Positions 9,122 to 18,457 of a stretch of 64,000 bases of DNA are shown piece by piece. The stretch covers positions 62,001-126,000 of the forward strand of contig QHSX01000065.1 in the NCBI GenBank assembly GCA_003221695.1, written 5' to 3'. The position numbers and the translations under genes are program-made. This stretch comes from Candidatus Rokuibacteriota bacterium. Lineage in GTDB: Bacteria; Methylomirabilota; Methylomirabilia; Rokubacteriales; CSP1-6. The notes beneath the pieces were generated by a model. That model was not told the origin of the DNA, did no database searches, and saw nothing but the letters and a program-made list of their open reading frames with translations. Positions within the stretch are counted from its first letter, which is position 1, and every line of letters starts with the position of its first letter.

Positions 9122-10108
9122 ATGCCAGAGCCCCTGCTCCGGGTCAAGAACCTCAAGAAGTACTTCCCGATCCGCGGCGGCCTCTTCTCGCGCGAGGTCG
9201 CGCGCGTGCACGCCGTCGACGACGTGTCGTTCGAGATCCTGCCGGGCGAGACGCTCGGCCTCGTCGGCGAGTCGGGCTGCGGCAAGTCCACCACGGGTCG
9301 CTCGATCCTCCGGCTCATCGAGCCGACCTCGGGCGAGGTCTGGTTCGGGGCGCAGAACGTCACGACGCTCGACAAGCGCTCGCTGCGCGCGCTCCGGAAG
9401 GAGATGCAGATCATCTTCCAGGACCCCTACGCTTCGCTCAATCCGCGGATGACGGTGGGCTCGATCATCGGCGAGGCGCTCGTGATCCACAAGCTCGCCA
9501 AGACGCGGAAGGCGCGGGAAGAGCGCGTCGTCCAGCTCCTCGAGACCGTCGGCCTCGCGGCCGACCACCTGCGGCGGTACCCGCACGAGTTCTCCGGCGG
9601 TCAGCGCCAGCGCATCGGCATCGCGCGCGCGCTCGCGGTGAGCCCGAAGCTCATCGTCGCGGACGAGCCCGTCTCGGCGCTGGACGTGTCCATCCAGGCG
9701 CAGATCATCAACCTGCTCGAGGACCTCCAGGCGAAGTTCGGGCTCACCTACCTCTTCATCGCCCACGACCTCTCCGTCGTCGAGCACATCTCGACGCGGG
9801 TCGCGGTCATGTACCTGGGGAAGATCGTCGAGATCGCGCCGGCGAAGGAGCTCTACACGAACCCGAAGCACCCGTACACCGAGGCGCTCCTCTCCGCCGT
9901 GCCGATCCCCGACCCGACCATGAAGCGCAAGCGGATCCTGCTCGAGGGCGACGTGCCGAGCCCCATCAACCCGCCCTCCGGGTGCCGCTTTCACACGCGG
10001 TGCGCGCTCCGCGTGCCGTCGTGCTCGGAGAACGAGCAGGTGCTCAAGGAGGTCTCGCGGGGCCACTGGGTCGCCTGCCAGGTGCGCACGGGCGTCGCGA
10101 TCAAGTAG
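9122..10108 (+). CDS. dppF: Dipeptide/oligopeptide ABC transporter ATP-binding protein (DppF/OppF type)
   Basis: 328 aa, the second ATPase of the Dpp/Opp pair. It has Walker [10 protein letters not shown]-loop IIFQDPY, signature FSGGQRQR, Walker B LIVADEP and H-loop AHDLS. The C-terminal tail has the complete cysteine set ([15 protein letters not shown] then ACQ), unlike its partner upstream. It begins 8 bases after that gene. The two should form an asymmetric ATPase dimer that powers uptake through DppB/DppC-type permeases encoded elsewhere. Confidence 0.9.
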   Translation: MPEPLLRVKNLKKYFPIRGGLFSREVARVHAVDDVSFEILPGETLGLVGESGCGKSTTGRSILRLIEPTSGEVWFGAQNVTTLDKRSLRALRKEMQIIFQDPYASLNPRMTVGSIIGEALVIHKLAKTRKAREERVVQLLETVGLAADHLRRYPHEFSGGQRQRIGIARALAVSPKLIVADEPVSALDVSIQAQIINLLEDLQAKFGLTYLFIAHDLSVVEHISTRVAVMYLGKIVEIAPAKELYTNPKHPYTEALLSAVPIPDPTMKRKRILLEGDVPSPINPPSGCRFHTRCALRVPSCSENEQVLKEVSRGHWVACQVRTGVAIK

Positions 10109-10210
10109 AACCCTTGGCCGTCCCGTTCGTCGGCCGCATCGCCCGCTGGGTAGTTCCTGACGCCCCGGCACTTGCTACCAGGCCCGGGGCGCTGGTGTGC
10201 ATAGTGGCCT

Positions 10211-11018
10211 TCGAGGGATCGAACCTCGCGATCGAAATCCGCTCGGCGAATGGCAAGCCTGAGCGCCTGCCCGCGCTCATCGCCGATTTGCTGCGCCTCA
10301 AGGTGGATCTCATCTTCGCCGCTGAGCCTGTTGCGGCCGCGGCAGCGAAGCGGGTGACCGCCGAAGTTCCGATCGTATTCATGACCGGTGGCGATCCCGT
10401 CGTTGGCGGGCTCGTCGCCAGCCTCGCCCGCCCTGGCGGAAATCCGACCGGGTGCGCCGGGATGGAGCCCGAGTTCGCCGGAAAGCGCCTGGAGCTTCTC
10501 AAGCAGATCGTTCCTCGGCTTACCCGAGTGGCGTTTGTGATTAACCCTTCGAGTCCGATGAGTCCGCATCACGTGAGGGAGGCACACAGAAGGCTGCCAC
10601 TGCACTCGGTGTCCGGTTGCAGGTCGTCGAGGTCCGGGACCCGGACGAGTTCGAGAGGGCGCTCGTGGTGATCGCCAAGGATCGCCCTGATGCGCTCTAC
10701 GTCGTCGGCAATCCCAACCTCTTCTCGCAGCGCCCGCGGGTCCTGGGGCTCGTAGCGCGGAACAGGCTTCCCGCCATCTGGGTTGAAAGCACATGGGTCA
10801 CCGACGGCGGTCTGATCGGTTACGCGCCGAACCAGCCCGACATGTTCCGGCGCGGCGCCTGGTACGTCGATCGCATCCTCCGCGGCGCCAAGCCCGCCGA
10901 TCTGCCCGTCGAGCAGCCGACGAAGTTCGAGCTGCGCATCAACCTCAAGACTGCGAAGACGCTCGGCCTGACGATCCCGCAGACGCTGCTGCAGCGGGCG
11001 GATGAGGTGATCGAATAG
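10211..11018 (+). pseudogene. Broken DUF534/TrpX-type ABC substrate-binding protein gene
   Basis: Remnant of a periplasmic binding protein of the ABC_sub_bind (DUF534) family. The first recognisable part, from about 10225, reads NLAIEIRSANGKPERLPAL and runs through the typical VASLARPGGNPTG and KRLELLKQIVPRLTRVAFV. Between about 10575 and 10590 the frame must change: the family sequence continues in another frame as TQKAATALGVRLQVVEV and ends with the hallmark LPVEQPTKFELRINLKTAK and LTIPQTLLQRADEVIE. The signal peptide and roughly the first 60 residues are missing. Codon use is intact on both sides, so the damage looks recent. It follows the dppF gene but is not of the Dpp binding-protein family. 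Confidence 0.8.
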
Positions 11019-11035
11019 CGCGGGCTGGCCCAGCG

Positions 11036-11084
11036 CTCCGGCATGGACGGGCACCGGGGCACGGCCGTCCGCTCATGCCCGGAG
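11036..11084. terminator. Stem-loop after the binding-protein pseudogene
   Basis: CTCCGGCATG (11036-11045) pairs with CATGCCCGGAG (11074-11084) with one bulged C; an inner GACGG/CCGTC pair extends the stem. It lies between two converging genes. No long T-tract follows, so termination is plausible but not certain. Confidence 0.4.
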
Positions 11085-11097
11085 TAAATCTTCACCG

Positions 11098-11118
11098 GGG
11101 GAGCGGCGCTCGCTCCCC
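11098..11118. terminator. Hairpin between converging genes, 3' of the M23 peptidase
   Basis: Perfect 8-bp stem, GGGGAGCG (11098-11105) with CGCTCCCC (11111-11118), loop of 5. It is 10 bases beyond the stop of the minus-strand peptidase gene. On that strand it is followed by a short A/T-rich run. Confidence 0.5.
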
Positions 11119-11128
11119 ACGACCTGAG

Positions 11129-12127
11129 TTAGTCCCAGAGGTACGCGCGCGGGTTGACGGAGTGACCCTTCACGAGAATTTCGTAGTGGAGGTGCGGGCC
11201 CGAGGAGCGCCCGGTGTTGCCGGAGTACGCGATCACCTGACCCCGCTCGACGCGCTCGCCGTGCTTCACGAGGGCCTGCGAGAGGTGGCCGTAGAGCGAG
11301 CGGATCTCCTGGCCGTGGTCGACGATGACCGTAACACCGTACTCCGGCTGCGTGCCGGCGAAGAAGACCGTGCCGCCCGCGGGCGCGCGGACAGGCGTGC
11401 GGGGCTGGGCGTTGATGTCGAGGCCGCTGTGGAACTCGGTGACGCGCGTCCAGGGCGAGAGGCGGTTGCCGAACTCGGAGTTCACGCCGCCGCGCACGGG
11501 CCAGCGCGACGGAAGCGCCGCCAGCGCCTTGCCGGCGCGCGCCATCAGGCGGTCCAGGGCCCGCAGATTGTCGCCCTGCTCCTTCACGCTCTCCGCGAGC
11601 CGCTCCAGCTCGGCCCCGACTGCGATCCGCCCGGCGATTTCGTCCCCCGGCGCGATCCGCGCGGCAACCTTGACCCCGCCGCCACCGATACCCTTGTCGC
11701 GCGCGCCCGGAGTGAGCTCGGGACCGAACGGTTCCCAGATGCGCGCGTGGAGCTCGCGCCAGCCCACGATCTCCTGCCGTAGGTCGACGACGCGGCGGTT
11801 GAACGAGTCGATCGTCGCGTGCTGCTCGGCGATCTGGCGGGCGAAGGTCCTGGCTTCGCGGGTGAGCTCGCGCAGCTGCACCCAGTCGGTGGCAAGCGTG
11901 CCGACCACGGAGACGGCGAGGGCAAGCGCGGCGAACGCGCCCCTCGCGACCGGACGCGTGAAGTTGAACCGAACGACCTTGGTGCCATCGCCCCGAACGA
12001 TCAGGAGACTGAACTGATCACGGCTCGGCACACGCGCGCGCGGCCTCGGGAACTCCGGTCTTGGTGGCTCCGAGACTTCCCTCACCGTCTCGACCGCCCT
12101 GTCAGCGGGACACTCTTCCGCCTGCAT
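11129..12127 (-). CDS. M23-family murein endopeptidase-like protein, membrane anchored
   Basis: 332 aa from ATG at 12127. A membrane helix (FAALALAVSVVGTLATDW) is followed by a coiled-coil segment with heptad-like spacing, then a C-terminal LytM/M23 domain. The zinc-site motifs are present: His and Asp in FHSGLDI, and HLH in GPHLHYE. Such proteins face the periplasm and cleave peptidoglycan cross-bridges or activate amidases. The start is uncertain: no ribosome site precedes 12127, and GTG at 12031 (reading PSRDQFSLLIV), preceded by GAGG, would give the short cytoplasmic lead usual in relatives. Divergent from the aminotransferase at 12346. Confidence 0.85.
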   Translation of the reverse strand: MQAEECPADRAVETVREVSEPPRPEFPRPRARVPSRDQFSLLIVRGDGTKVVRFNFTRPVARGAFAALALAVSVVGTLATDWVQLRELTREARTFARQIAEQHATIDSFNRRVVDLRQEIVGWRELHARIWEPFGPELTPGARDKGIGGGGVKVAARIAPGDEIAGRIAVGAELERLAESVKEQGDNLRALDRLMARAGKALAALPSRWPVRGGVNSEFGNRLSPWTRVTEFHSGLDINAQPRTPVRAPAGGTVFFAGTQPEYGVTVIVDHGQEIRSLYGHLSQALVKHGERVERGQVIAYSGNTGRSSGPHLHYEILVKGHSVNPRAYLWD

Positions 12128-12229
12128 GGCGGAAGGATGACCGCAAACGCCGTGCCGGGCGGGATGGCTACACACAATCAAGGAGTTGGAGCACACTGGC
12201 TGCCATTCCGGCAAGCCGGCGGGCAATTT

Positions 12230-12249
12230 CGTGTCACTATTATGACACG
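12230..12249. promoter_or_regulatory. Perfect inverted repeat, candidate operator
   Basis: CGTGTCA (12230-12236) and TGACACG (12243-12249) form 7-bp perfect arms around CTATTA. It sits in the divergent gap between the M23 gene and the aminotransferase, about 40 bases upstream of the -35 of the latter. It is A/T-richer than its surroundings. I do not recognise the regulator. Confidence 0.45.
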
Positions 12250-12287
12250 CTGTATCGGTCCGTAACCCCGCGTGAGATCGGCATTTA

Positions 12288-12317
12288 TTGACACTTTGCG
12301 TCGCCGCGCAGTATCAT
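12288..12317 (+). promoter_or_regulatory. Sigma-70-type promoter for the aminotransferase gene
   Basis: TTGACA (12288-12293), an 18-base spacer and TATCAT (12312-12317). The -35 is perfect and the -10 differs at two positions. The ATG of the downstream gene is at 12346, with GGAGAGGAG in between. Confidence 0.65.
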
Positions 12318-12345
12318 CGCGGGACAGGCCCCGGAGAGGAGTTCG

Positions 12346-13515
12346 ATGGACGAGTTCTACCGGATCAAGCGGCTTCCGCCCTACGTCTTCGCGATCGTCA
12401 ACGACCTCAAGACCAAGGCGCGCGCCCGCGGCGAGGACGTCATCGACCTCGGCATGGGCAATCCCGACCTCGGCACGCCCAAGCACATCGTCGCGAAGCT
12501 GGTCGAGGCCGTGCAGAATCCGAAGAACCACCGCTACTCGGCTTCCCGCGGCATCACGCGGCTCCGCGTCGCGATCGCCAGGTGGTACCGCGACCGGTAC
12601 GGTGTCGAGCTCGACCCCGACTCCGAGACGATCGCGACGATCGGGGCCAAGGAGGGGCTGGCCCACTTGACCCTCGCCGTCCTCCAGCCGGGCGACGGCG
12701 CGCTGGTGCCGAACCCGACCTATCCGATCCACTCCTACTCGGTGGTTATCGCCGACGGCGACCTCCGATCCGTCCCGCTGACGGCGGACGGAGACTTCTT
12801 CGCACGGCTGGAAGAGACCGCGAAGCTGGCGTGGCCGAAAGCGAAGCTGCTGATCCTTTCGTTCCCGCACAACCCAACGACCATGTGCGTGGACCGCGCG
12901 TTCTTCGAGAAGGTCGTCCTCTTCGCGCGCGAGCACCGCCTCATGGTCGTCCACGACTTCGCGTACGCCGACTTCTGTTTCGACGGGTACCGGCCACCGT
13001 CCTTTCTCGAGGTGCCGGGCGCGAAGGACGTCGGGGTCGAGGTGTTCTCGACCTCGAAGTCCTACAACATGCCCGGCTGGCGGCTCGGCTTCGTGTGCGG
13101 CAACGCGCGGATGATCTCTGCGCTGGGGCGGATCAAGTCTTACCTGGACTACGGCGCCTTCCAGCCCATCCAGATCGCCGGTATCATCGCGCTCGAGGGC
13201 GACCAGACGTGCGTCGCCGAGATCGTCGAGGTCCACAGGAAGCGCCGGGACGTCCTCGTCGACGGGCTCAACAAGCTCGGCTGGTCGGTGCCGAAGCCCC
13301 AGGGCACGATGTTCGTCTGGGCGCCGATCCCCGAGCCGTTCCGCGTGATGGGCTCGCTCGAGTTCGCCAAGCTGCTCATTCAGGACGCGAAGGTGGCCGT
13401 CTCGCCGGGCATCGGGTTCGGTGAGTACGGCGAGGGCTACGTGCGATTCGCGCTGGTCGAGAACGAGCAGCGGATCAAGCAAGCGCTCCGCGGGCTCAAG
13501 CACCTCGCCCGCTGA
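12346..13515 (+). CDS. Class I/II aminotransferase, AlaC/YfdZ-like
   Basis: 389 aa fold-type-I PLP aminotransferase. Markers are the N-terminal [12 protein letters not shown], the PLP-binding FPHNPTTM motif, and the Schiff-base lysine K238 in [15 protein letters not shown]. The closest characterised relatives by sequence feel are glutamate-pyruvate transaminases (AlaC) and LL-diaminopimelate aminotransferase-like enzymes; the separate dapL at 28035 suggests this one is not DapL. It has its own promoter and a strong ribosome site (GGAGAGGAG, 5 bases before ATG). It precedes hom and thrC, so a role in alanine or aspartate-family nitrogen transfer is possible. Confidence 0.9.
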   Translation: MDEFYRIKRLPPYVFAIVNDLKTKARARGEDVIDLGMGNPDLGTPKHIVAKLVEAVQNPKNHRYSASRGITRLRVAIARWYRDRYGVELDPDSETIATIGAKEGLAHLTLAVLQPGDGALVPNPTYPIHSYSVVIADGDLRSVPLTADGDFFARLEETAKLAWPKAKLLILSFPHNPTTMCVDRAFFEKVVLFAREHRLMVVHDFAYADFCFDGYRPPSFLEVPGAKDVGVEVFSTSKSYNMPGWRLGFVCGNARMISALGRIKSYLDYGAFQPIQIAGIIALEGDQTCVAEIVEVHRKRRDVLVDGLNKLGWSVPKPQGTMFVWAPIPEPFRVMGSLEFAKLLIQDAKVAVSPGIGFGEYGEGYVRFALVENEQRIKQALRGLKHLAR

Positions 13516-13549
13516 CGGCCATTCCAACCGCGGCGGGTCCACTGAGATG

Positions 13550-13690
13550 AATGGGGTAGTGCGAGCCGCAGCCGCAGGCGAGGCGAGTCTGTGAATGGGG
13601 TAGTGCGAGCCGCAGGCCGTCGCGGGGCCGCAGTGCGAGCCGCAGGCGAGGCGAGCCTGTGACCGGGGCCCCGCCGGCCGAGGCGAGTCG
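13550..13690 (+). repeat. GC-rich intergenic repeat, locus B (three units)
   Basis: GTAGTGCGAGCCG occurs at 13556 and 13600, and a variant (GCAGTGCGAGCCG) at about 13631; the same 13-mer starts locus A at 8009. The 17-mer GCGAGGCGAGTCTGTGA is at 13578-13594 as in locus A. The array runs up to the start of hom and supplies its whole upstream region, so it may contain the translation or transcription signals of hom. Confidence 0.75.
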
Positions 13691-14998
13691 ATGAAGGAAG
13701 TCAGGATCGGATTGCTCGGCCTCGGGACCGTCGGCGGCGGGGTCATCAAGATCCTCGAGTCACGCCGCGCGATGCTCGAGGAACGCGCCGGCTGCCGGCT
13801 CACCCTCGCCGCGGTCGCGGACACCGATCTCACCCGACCGCGCGAGGGGCTCGACCTCACGAAGCTCCCGATGACCCCGGACGCGGCGCGCGTCCTCGCG
13901 GATCCCTCCATCCAGATCATCATCGAGCTCGTCGGCGGGCTCGAGCCCGCGCGCTCGTTCATCTTGAAGGCGCTCGCCACCTCCAAGCACGTGGTCACCG
14001 CCAACAAGGCGCTCCTCGCCCACCACGGCGCCGAGCTTTACGACGAGGCGCGGCGCCGCTCTGCGACGCTCGCCTTCGAGGCGGCCGTCGCGGGCGGCAT
14101 CCCGCTGATCCAGGCCGTCAAAGAGGGGCTCGTCGCCAATCGTATCCTCTCGGTCTTCGGCATCGTCAACGGGACGTCGAACTACATCCTGTCGAAGATG
14201 ACCGACGAGGCGCTCGACTTCTCCCTCGTGCTGAAAGAGGCGCAGGCCCACGGCTACGCCGAGGCCGACCCGACCCTCGACATCGAGGGCATGGATTCCG
14301 CGCACAAGCTCCAGGTCCTCGCCACGCTGGCGTTCCGCACCTTCATCGACCTCAAGCACATCCACACGGAGGGCATCACGCGGGTGACGCAGCAGGACAT
14401 CGCGTACGCGCGCGAGCTCGGCTACCGGATCAAGCTCCTCGCGATCGCCAAGGCGGCCGACGGGGGCGTCGAGGTCCGGGTGCACCCGACGATGATCCCC
14501 GCGGGCTCCCCGCTCGCGGCGGTCACCGGCGTCTTCAACGCGATCTTCATCACCGGCGACGCGGTGGGCGATCTGATGTTCTACGGTCGCGGCGCGGGGC
14601 AGCTCCCGACCGCCTCGGCCGTCTGGGCCGACACGCTCGGCATCGCGCGCCGCATCGCCCACGGCATCCCCGCGCTTGCGCTCGAGCTACCCTCCGCGGG
14701 TCCCGCGGCGCTGCCGCTCGCTCCGATGGAGCGCATCCGCTGCTGCTATTACCTGCGTGTGATGGCCCAGGACCGGCCCGGCGTGCTCTCGAAGGTCGCG
14801 GGGATCCTCGGGGACAACGACATCTCGATCGCGAACGTCATCCAGAAGGGGCGCGGGACGCGCGAGGCCGTGCCGGTCGTCATGCTGACGCACGAGGCGC
14901 TCGAGCGCGACATGCGCCACGCGCTCGCCGCGATCGATCGCCTGCCCGACGTCGCCGCGGCGACGACGATGATCCGCGTGGAGGGCGGGCCCGCATGA
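13691..14998 (+). CDS. hom: Homoserine dehydrogenase
   Basis: 435 aa, the full length of the monofunctional enzyme. It reduces aspartate semialdehyde to homoserine with NAD(P)H, the branch point to threonine and methionine. Visible are the nucleotide-binding [20 protein letters not shown], the catalytic-domain signature [15 protein letters not shown] followed by [11 protein letters not shown], and [15 protein letters not shown]-terminal ACT domain (about 350-425, [19 protein letters not shown]) is the site of threonine feedback in relatives. It overlaps thrC by 4 bases (ATGA), so the two are translationally coupled. The gene directly follows repeat locus B. Confidence 0.96.
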   Translation: MKEVRIGLLGLGTVGGGVIKILESRRAMLEERAGCRLTLAAVADTDLTRPREGLDLTKLPMTPDAARVLADPSIQIIIELVGGLEPARSFILKALATSKHVVTANKALLAHHGAELYDEARRRSATLAFEAAVAGGIPLIQAVKEGLVANRILSVFGIVNGTSNYILSKMTDEALDFSLVLKEAQAHGYAEADPTLDIEGMDSAHKLQVLATLAFRTFIDLKHIHTEGITRVTQQDIAYARELGYRIKLLAIAKAADGGVEVRVHPTMIPAGSPLAAVTGVFNAIFITGDAVGDLMFYGRGAGQLPTASAVWADTLGIARRIAHGIPALALELPSAGPAALPLAPMERIRCCYYLRVMAQDRPGVLSKVAGILGDNDISIANVIQKGRGTREAVPVVMLTHEALERDMRHALAAIDRLPDVAAATTMIRVEGGPA

Positions 14999-16053
14999 AG
15001 GCCTGGCGCGGCGTCATCGAGGAGTATCGGGACTTCCTCCCCGTGACGGACCGGACGCCGGTCGTCACCCTCTGCGAGGGCAACACGCCGCTCATCGTCG
15101 CACCGCGCCTCGCCGAGGCGACCGACGCGCGCCTGTCGATCTTCCTCAAGTGCGAGGGGTTCAACCCCACGGGCTCGTTCAAGGACCGCGGGATGACGAT
15201 GGCCGTCTCCAAGGCGCTCGAGGCGGGCTCGCGGGCGGTGATCTGCGCTTCCACGGGCAACACCTCGGCCTCCGCGGCGGCGTTCGCGGCGCGCGCGGGC
15301 ATCCGCGCCTTCGTCATGGTGCCGAAGGGCTCGGTCGCCCTCGGCAAGCTCTCGCAGGCGGCGATCCACGGCGCGAAGGTCCTCACCGTGGACGGCAACT
15401 TCGACCAGGCGCTGACGATCGTCCGACAGATCGCCGAGCGGCATCCCGTCACGCTCGTGAACTCGGTGAACCCGTTCCGACTCGAGGGGCAAAAGACCGC
15501 CGCCTTCGAGATCGTGGATCAGCTTGGTCGCGCGCCTGACTACCACCTGATCCCCGTCGGCAACGCCGGAAACATCACCGCGTACTGGCGCGGCTACCGC
15601 GAGTACCACCGCGCGGGCCGCATGCAGGAGCTGCCACGCATGGTCGGCTTCCAGGCCGCCGGCGCGGCGCCGATCTACGAGAACCGCATCATCCAGGAGC
15701 CGCGCACCGTGGCGACGGCGATCAAGATCGGCAACCCGGCGAACTGGGGGCCGGCGCTCGAGGCCGTCAAGGACTCGCACGGCTGGATCGACGTCGTCAG
15801 CGACGAGGAGATCCTGCACGCCTACCGGATGCTCGCGCGCGAGGAGGGCATCTTCATGGAGCCGGCGTCCGCGGCCACCCTGGCCGGCCTGATCAAGTGC
15901 GTCAAGGCAGGGCGCTTCGAGTCCGGCTCGACCGTCGTGCTCACCCTCACCGGGCACGGACTCAAGGATCCGGACACCGCGCTCGAGTCGGCATCGCGCC
16001 CGACGACGGTGCCGCCGTCGATCGACGCGGTCCTCGCCCAGCTCGGCCTCTGA
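14995..16053 (+). CDS. thrC: Threonine synthase
   Basis: 352 aa PLP enzyme converting O-phosphohomoserine to threonine. It has the N-terminal CEGNTPLI segment, the PLP lysine K63 in [24 protein letters not shown] for substrate binding, and the GNAGN phosphate-binding loop. The length matches the short bacterial/archaeal class rather than the longer E. coli type. It overlaps hom by ATGA. The intermediate kinase gene thrB is not in the window. Confidence 0.95.
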   Translation: MKAWRGVIEEYRDFLPVTDRTPVVTLCEGNTPLIVAPRLAEATDARLSIFLKCEGFNPTGSFKDRGMTMAVSKALEAGSRAVICASTGNTSASAAAFAARAGIRAFVMVPKGSVALGKLSQAAIHGAKVLTVDGNFDQALTIVRQIAERHPVTLVNSVNPFRLEGQKTAAFEIVDQLGRAPDYHLIPVGNAGNITAYWRGYREYHRAGRMQELPRMVGFQAAGAAPIYENRIIQEPRTVATAIKIGNPANWGPALEAVKDSHGWIDVVSDEEILHAYRMLAREEGIFMEPASAATLAGLIKCVKAGRFESGSTVVLTLTGHGLKDPDTALESASRPTTVPPSIDAVLAQLGL

Positions 16054-17042
16054 GCCGGCCCAAGGTCCTCCTCGGCGTCACGGTCAGCGTCGTTCTGCTC
16101 GTCTACCTCTTCTGGAGCGTCGACCTGGCCGAGCTCGGGCGTCAGCTCCGCGCGACCCGTTGGGGCTGGGCCGCGAGCGCCACCGCCCTCGCGCCGCTCG
16201 GCCTCTGGGCACGCGCCCGGCGCTGGCGCTACCTGTTCCCTCCGCGCTCGGACCCGCCCGGGCTGGTCCCGGCGGTCATGATCGGCTACATGGCGAACAA
16301 CGTGCTCCCGCTCCGCGCGGGCGAGGTCGTGCGCGTGTACGTCGTCGCACGGCGCTGGAGCGCTGCGGGCGCGGGCGGCACGGCCGGCGTCTTCTGGACG
16401 GCGCTCGCGACGCTCATCGTCGAGCGAGTGCTCGACAGCCTCGCCGTCGTCCTGATGCTCGCGGTGTTGGTCCTCATCGTCCCGGTGCCGACCTTCCTCC
16501 AGGTGGCCGCGCTCGCCGTGCTCGCCATCGACGTCGCCGGGATCGCCGTCCTCGTGGCGCTGGTCGCAGCGCCCGCGCGATGCGCCCGGCTCATCGAGCG
16601 ACTCTCCGCGCGCTGGCCCCGGGTCCGGCAGCGCGCGCTGGGCATTTTCGAGACGTTCGTCCGCGGGCTCGATGGGATCCGCGCGCCCGCTCACGCGCTC
16701 CCGATCCTCGTCTGGACCGCGATCGTCTGGGTCATTCCCGCGTCCGCGGCATCGATGATGCTCCTCGCGATGAACCTCGGCCTGCCCTGGATCGCCGGCT
16801 GGGCGGTGCTCGCCTTCGTCGGGCTCGGCATCTCGATCCCCTCGGCGCCCGGCTACGTCGGCGTCTTCCACGCCGCCGCGGCGCTCGCCGTCGGCCTCTT
16901 CGGCGTCGCCCAGGCGGCTGCCGTCGGCTACGCGCTCGTCTTCCACGCGAGCCAGATCCTGCCCGTCATCGCGCTCGGCTGGCTCTATCTCCTGCGCGAG
17001 CAGCTGAGCCTCGGCGAGGCCGCGCGCGCCAGGCCGTCGTAG
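16050..17042 (+). CDS. UPF0104/LPG-synthase-like flippase-type membrane protein
   Basis: About 330 aa with 7-8 hydrophobic helices. Family markers are [11 protein letters not shown] after the second helix, [35 protein letters not shown], and [15 protein letters not shown] near the C terminus. This is the lysylphosphatidylglycerol synthase transmembrane (UPF0104) family; members without a catalytic domain are thought to move lipids or glycolipids. No ATG, GTG or TTG lies in frame near the start. CTG at 16050, which overlaps the thrC stop as CTGA, is the best guess, because the first helix begins six residues later. The stop TAG is part of the 63-bp repeat array. Confidence 0.75.
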   Translation: MSRPKVLLGVTVSVVLLVYLFWSVDLAELGRQLRATRWGWAASATALAPLGLWARARRWRYLFPPRSDPPGLVPAVMIGYMANNVLPLRAGEVVRVYVVARRWSAAGAGGTAGVFWTALATLIVERVLDSLAVVLMLAVLVLIVPVPTFLQVAALAVLAIDVAGIAVLVALVAAPARCARLIERLSARWPRVRQRALGIFETFVRGLDGIRAPAHALPILVWTAIVWVIPASAASMMLLAMNLGLPWIAGWAVLAFVGLGISIPSAPGYVGVFHAAAALAVGLFGVAQAAAVGYALVFHASQILPVIALGWLYLLREQLSLGEAARARPS

Positions 17043-17217
17043 CGCGGCCGGCTCGCACCGTGGGTGGCCTGCCGCAGGCGCCCTCACCGTTGTAGCGGGG
17101 ACCGCGCGGCCGGCTCACACCGTGGGTGGCCTGCCGCAGGTGCGCTCAACCGTGGTAGCGGGGACCGCGCGGCCGGCTCGCACCGTGGGTGGCCTGCCGC
17201 AGGTGCGCTCAACCGTG
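17039..17217 (+). repeat. Tandem repeat array, three units (53, 63 and 63 bp)
   Basis: Units start with GTAG at 17039, 17092 and 17155; a fourth GTAG at 17218 begins the unrepeated leader of lysC. Units two and three are nearly identical; unit one lacks about 10 bases (the GGGACCGCGC part). Each holds CGGCTCGCAC (one copy CGGCTCACAC), the reverse complement of the GTGCGAGCCG core of loci A and B, and a small hairpin CCTGC/GCAGG. The first unit includes the stop codon of the upstream membrane protein. Confidence 0.85.
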
Positions 17218-17233
17218 GTAGATTTCTAACGCT

Positions 17234-18457
17234 ATGGCGCTGGTCGTCCAGAAGTACGGCGGCTCGTCGGTCGCCGACGACGAGAAGATCCGGAACGTCG
17301 CCCGGCGCGTCGCGGCGAGCGCGCCCGGCCGGGAGCTCGTCGTCGTCGTCTCGGCCATGGGCAAGACGACCGACCACCTCGTGGGCCTCGCGCACCAGGT
17401 GTCGCCGGCGCCCGACCCACGCGAGATGGACATGCTGCTCGCCACGGGCGAGCAGGTCACGATCGCGCTCCTCGCGATGGCGCTCCAGGCCTTGGGGCTG
17501 CGGGCGCGCTCGTTCACGGGATTCCAGGCGGCGATCCGCACCGACCGGGCGCACACGCGGGCGCGGATCACGCAGATCACCACCGAGCGCGTCCGCCAGT
17601 CTCTCGACGCGGGCGAGATCGCGGTCGTCGCGGGCTTTCAGGGGCTCTCCGACGAGGACGAGATCACCACGCTCGGCCGGGGCGGGTCGGACCTCACGGC
17701 CGTGGCGCTCGCGGCCGCCCTCAAGGCCGACGTGTGCGAGATCTACACCGACGTGGACGGCGTCTACACCGCCGACCCCGCCGTCGTCCCCGACGCCAAG
17801 AAGCTCGCGCGTGTCTCGTACGACGAGATGCTCGAGATGGCGAGCCTCGGCGCGAAGGTGCTGCAGTCCCGCTCCGTCGAGTTCGCGAAGAAGTACGGCG
17901 TGACCGTCCACGTACGCTCGACGTTCAAGCCGGATCCCGGCACGCTCGTGACGAAAGAGGAGCAGGGCATGGAAGAAGTGGTGGTCACCGGCGTCACGCA
18001 CGACCGGAGCCAGGCGAAGATCTCGATCCTGCGCGTCCCCGACCGGCCCGGCATCGCCGCCCAGGTGTTCGGCGCGATCGCCACGAAGAACGTCGTCGTC
18101 GACATGATCGTCCAGAACATCAGCCGCGACGGTTACACCGACATGTCGTTCACCCTGCCCCGCGGCGACCACCGCCGCGCCGTCACCGCGCTCGAGGAGG
18201 TCGCACGGTCGATCGGTGCCCTCGGCGTCGTCCACGACGAGCGCGTGGCCAAGGTCTCGATCGTCGGCGTCGGCATGCGGAGCCACGGGGGCGTCGCCTC
18301 CAAGATGTTCGCCACGCTCTCCAAGGAAGGCATCAACATCCAGATGATCTCGACCTCCGAGATCGCCATCTCGTGCGTCATCGAGGACAAATACGCGGAG
18401 CTGGCGGTCCGCGCCCTTCACGACGCCTTCGAGGTCGGCAAGGGGGCCAACCGATGA
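17234..18457 (+). CDS. lysC: Aspartate kinase
   Basis: 407 aa, the length of a monofunctional class with two C-terminal ACT domains. It phosphorylates aspartate, the first step to lysine, threonine and methionine. Seen are the N-terminal KYGGSSV, the ATP/aspartate site [16 protein letters not shown] with [12 protein letters not shown], and ACT regions from about 265 ([13 protein letters not shown]) and 345 ([19 protein letters not shown]), where lysine and/or threonine inhibit relatives. The start ATG is 17 bases past the repeat array, with no clear ribosome site. The stop overlaps the start of the dehydrogenase gene. Confidence 0.95.
   Translation: MALVVQKYGGSSVADDEKIRNVARRVAASAPGRELVVVVSAMGKTTDHLVGLAHQVSPAPDPREMDMLLATGEQVTIALLAMALQALGLRARSFTGFQAAIRTDRAHTRARITQITTERVRQSLDAGEIAVVAGFQGLSDEDEITTLGRGGSDLTAVALAAALKADVCEIYTDVDGVYTADPAVVPDAKKLARVSYDEMLEMASLGAKVLQSRSVEFAKKYGVTVHVRSTFKPDPGTLVTKEEQGMEEVVVTGVTHDRSQAKISILRVPDRPGIAAQVFGAIATKNVVVDMIVQNISRDGYTDMSFTLPRGDHRRAVTALEEVARSIGALGVVHDERVAKVSIVGVGMRSHGGVASKMFATLSKEGINIQMISTSEIAISCVIEDKYAELAVRALHDAFEVGKGANR

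Noticed and set aside
10575-10590. Programmed frameshift in the DUF534 gene
   Set aside because: No slippery heptamer or downstream structure stands out, and the gene also lacks its N terminus, so decay is more likely.
12346-13515. Naming the first aminotransferase dapL
   Set aside because: The protein at 28035 has the DapL signatures and length; this one has AlaC-like features.
17039-17217. Tandem repeats as a CRISPR array
   Set aside because: The units are contiguous 63-mers without unique spacers and no cas gene is present.
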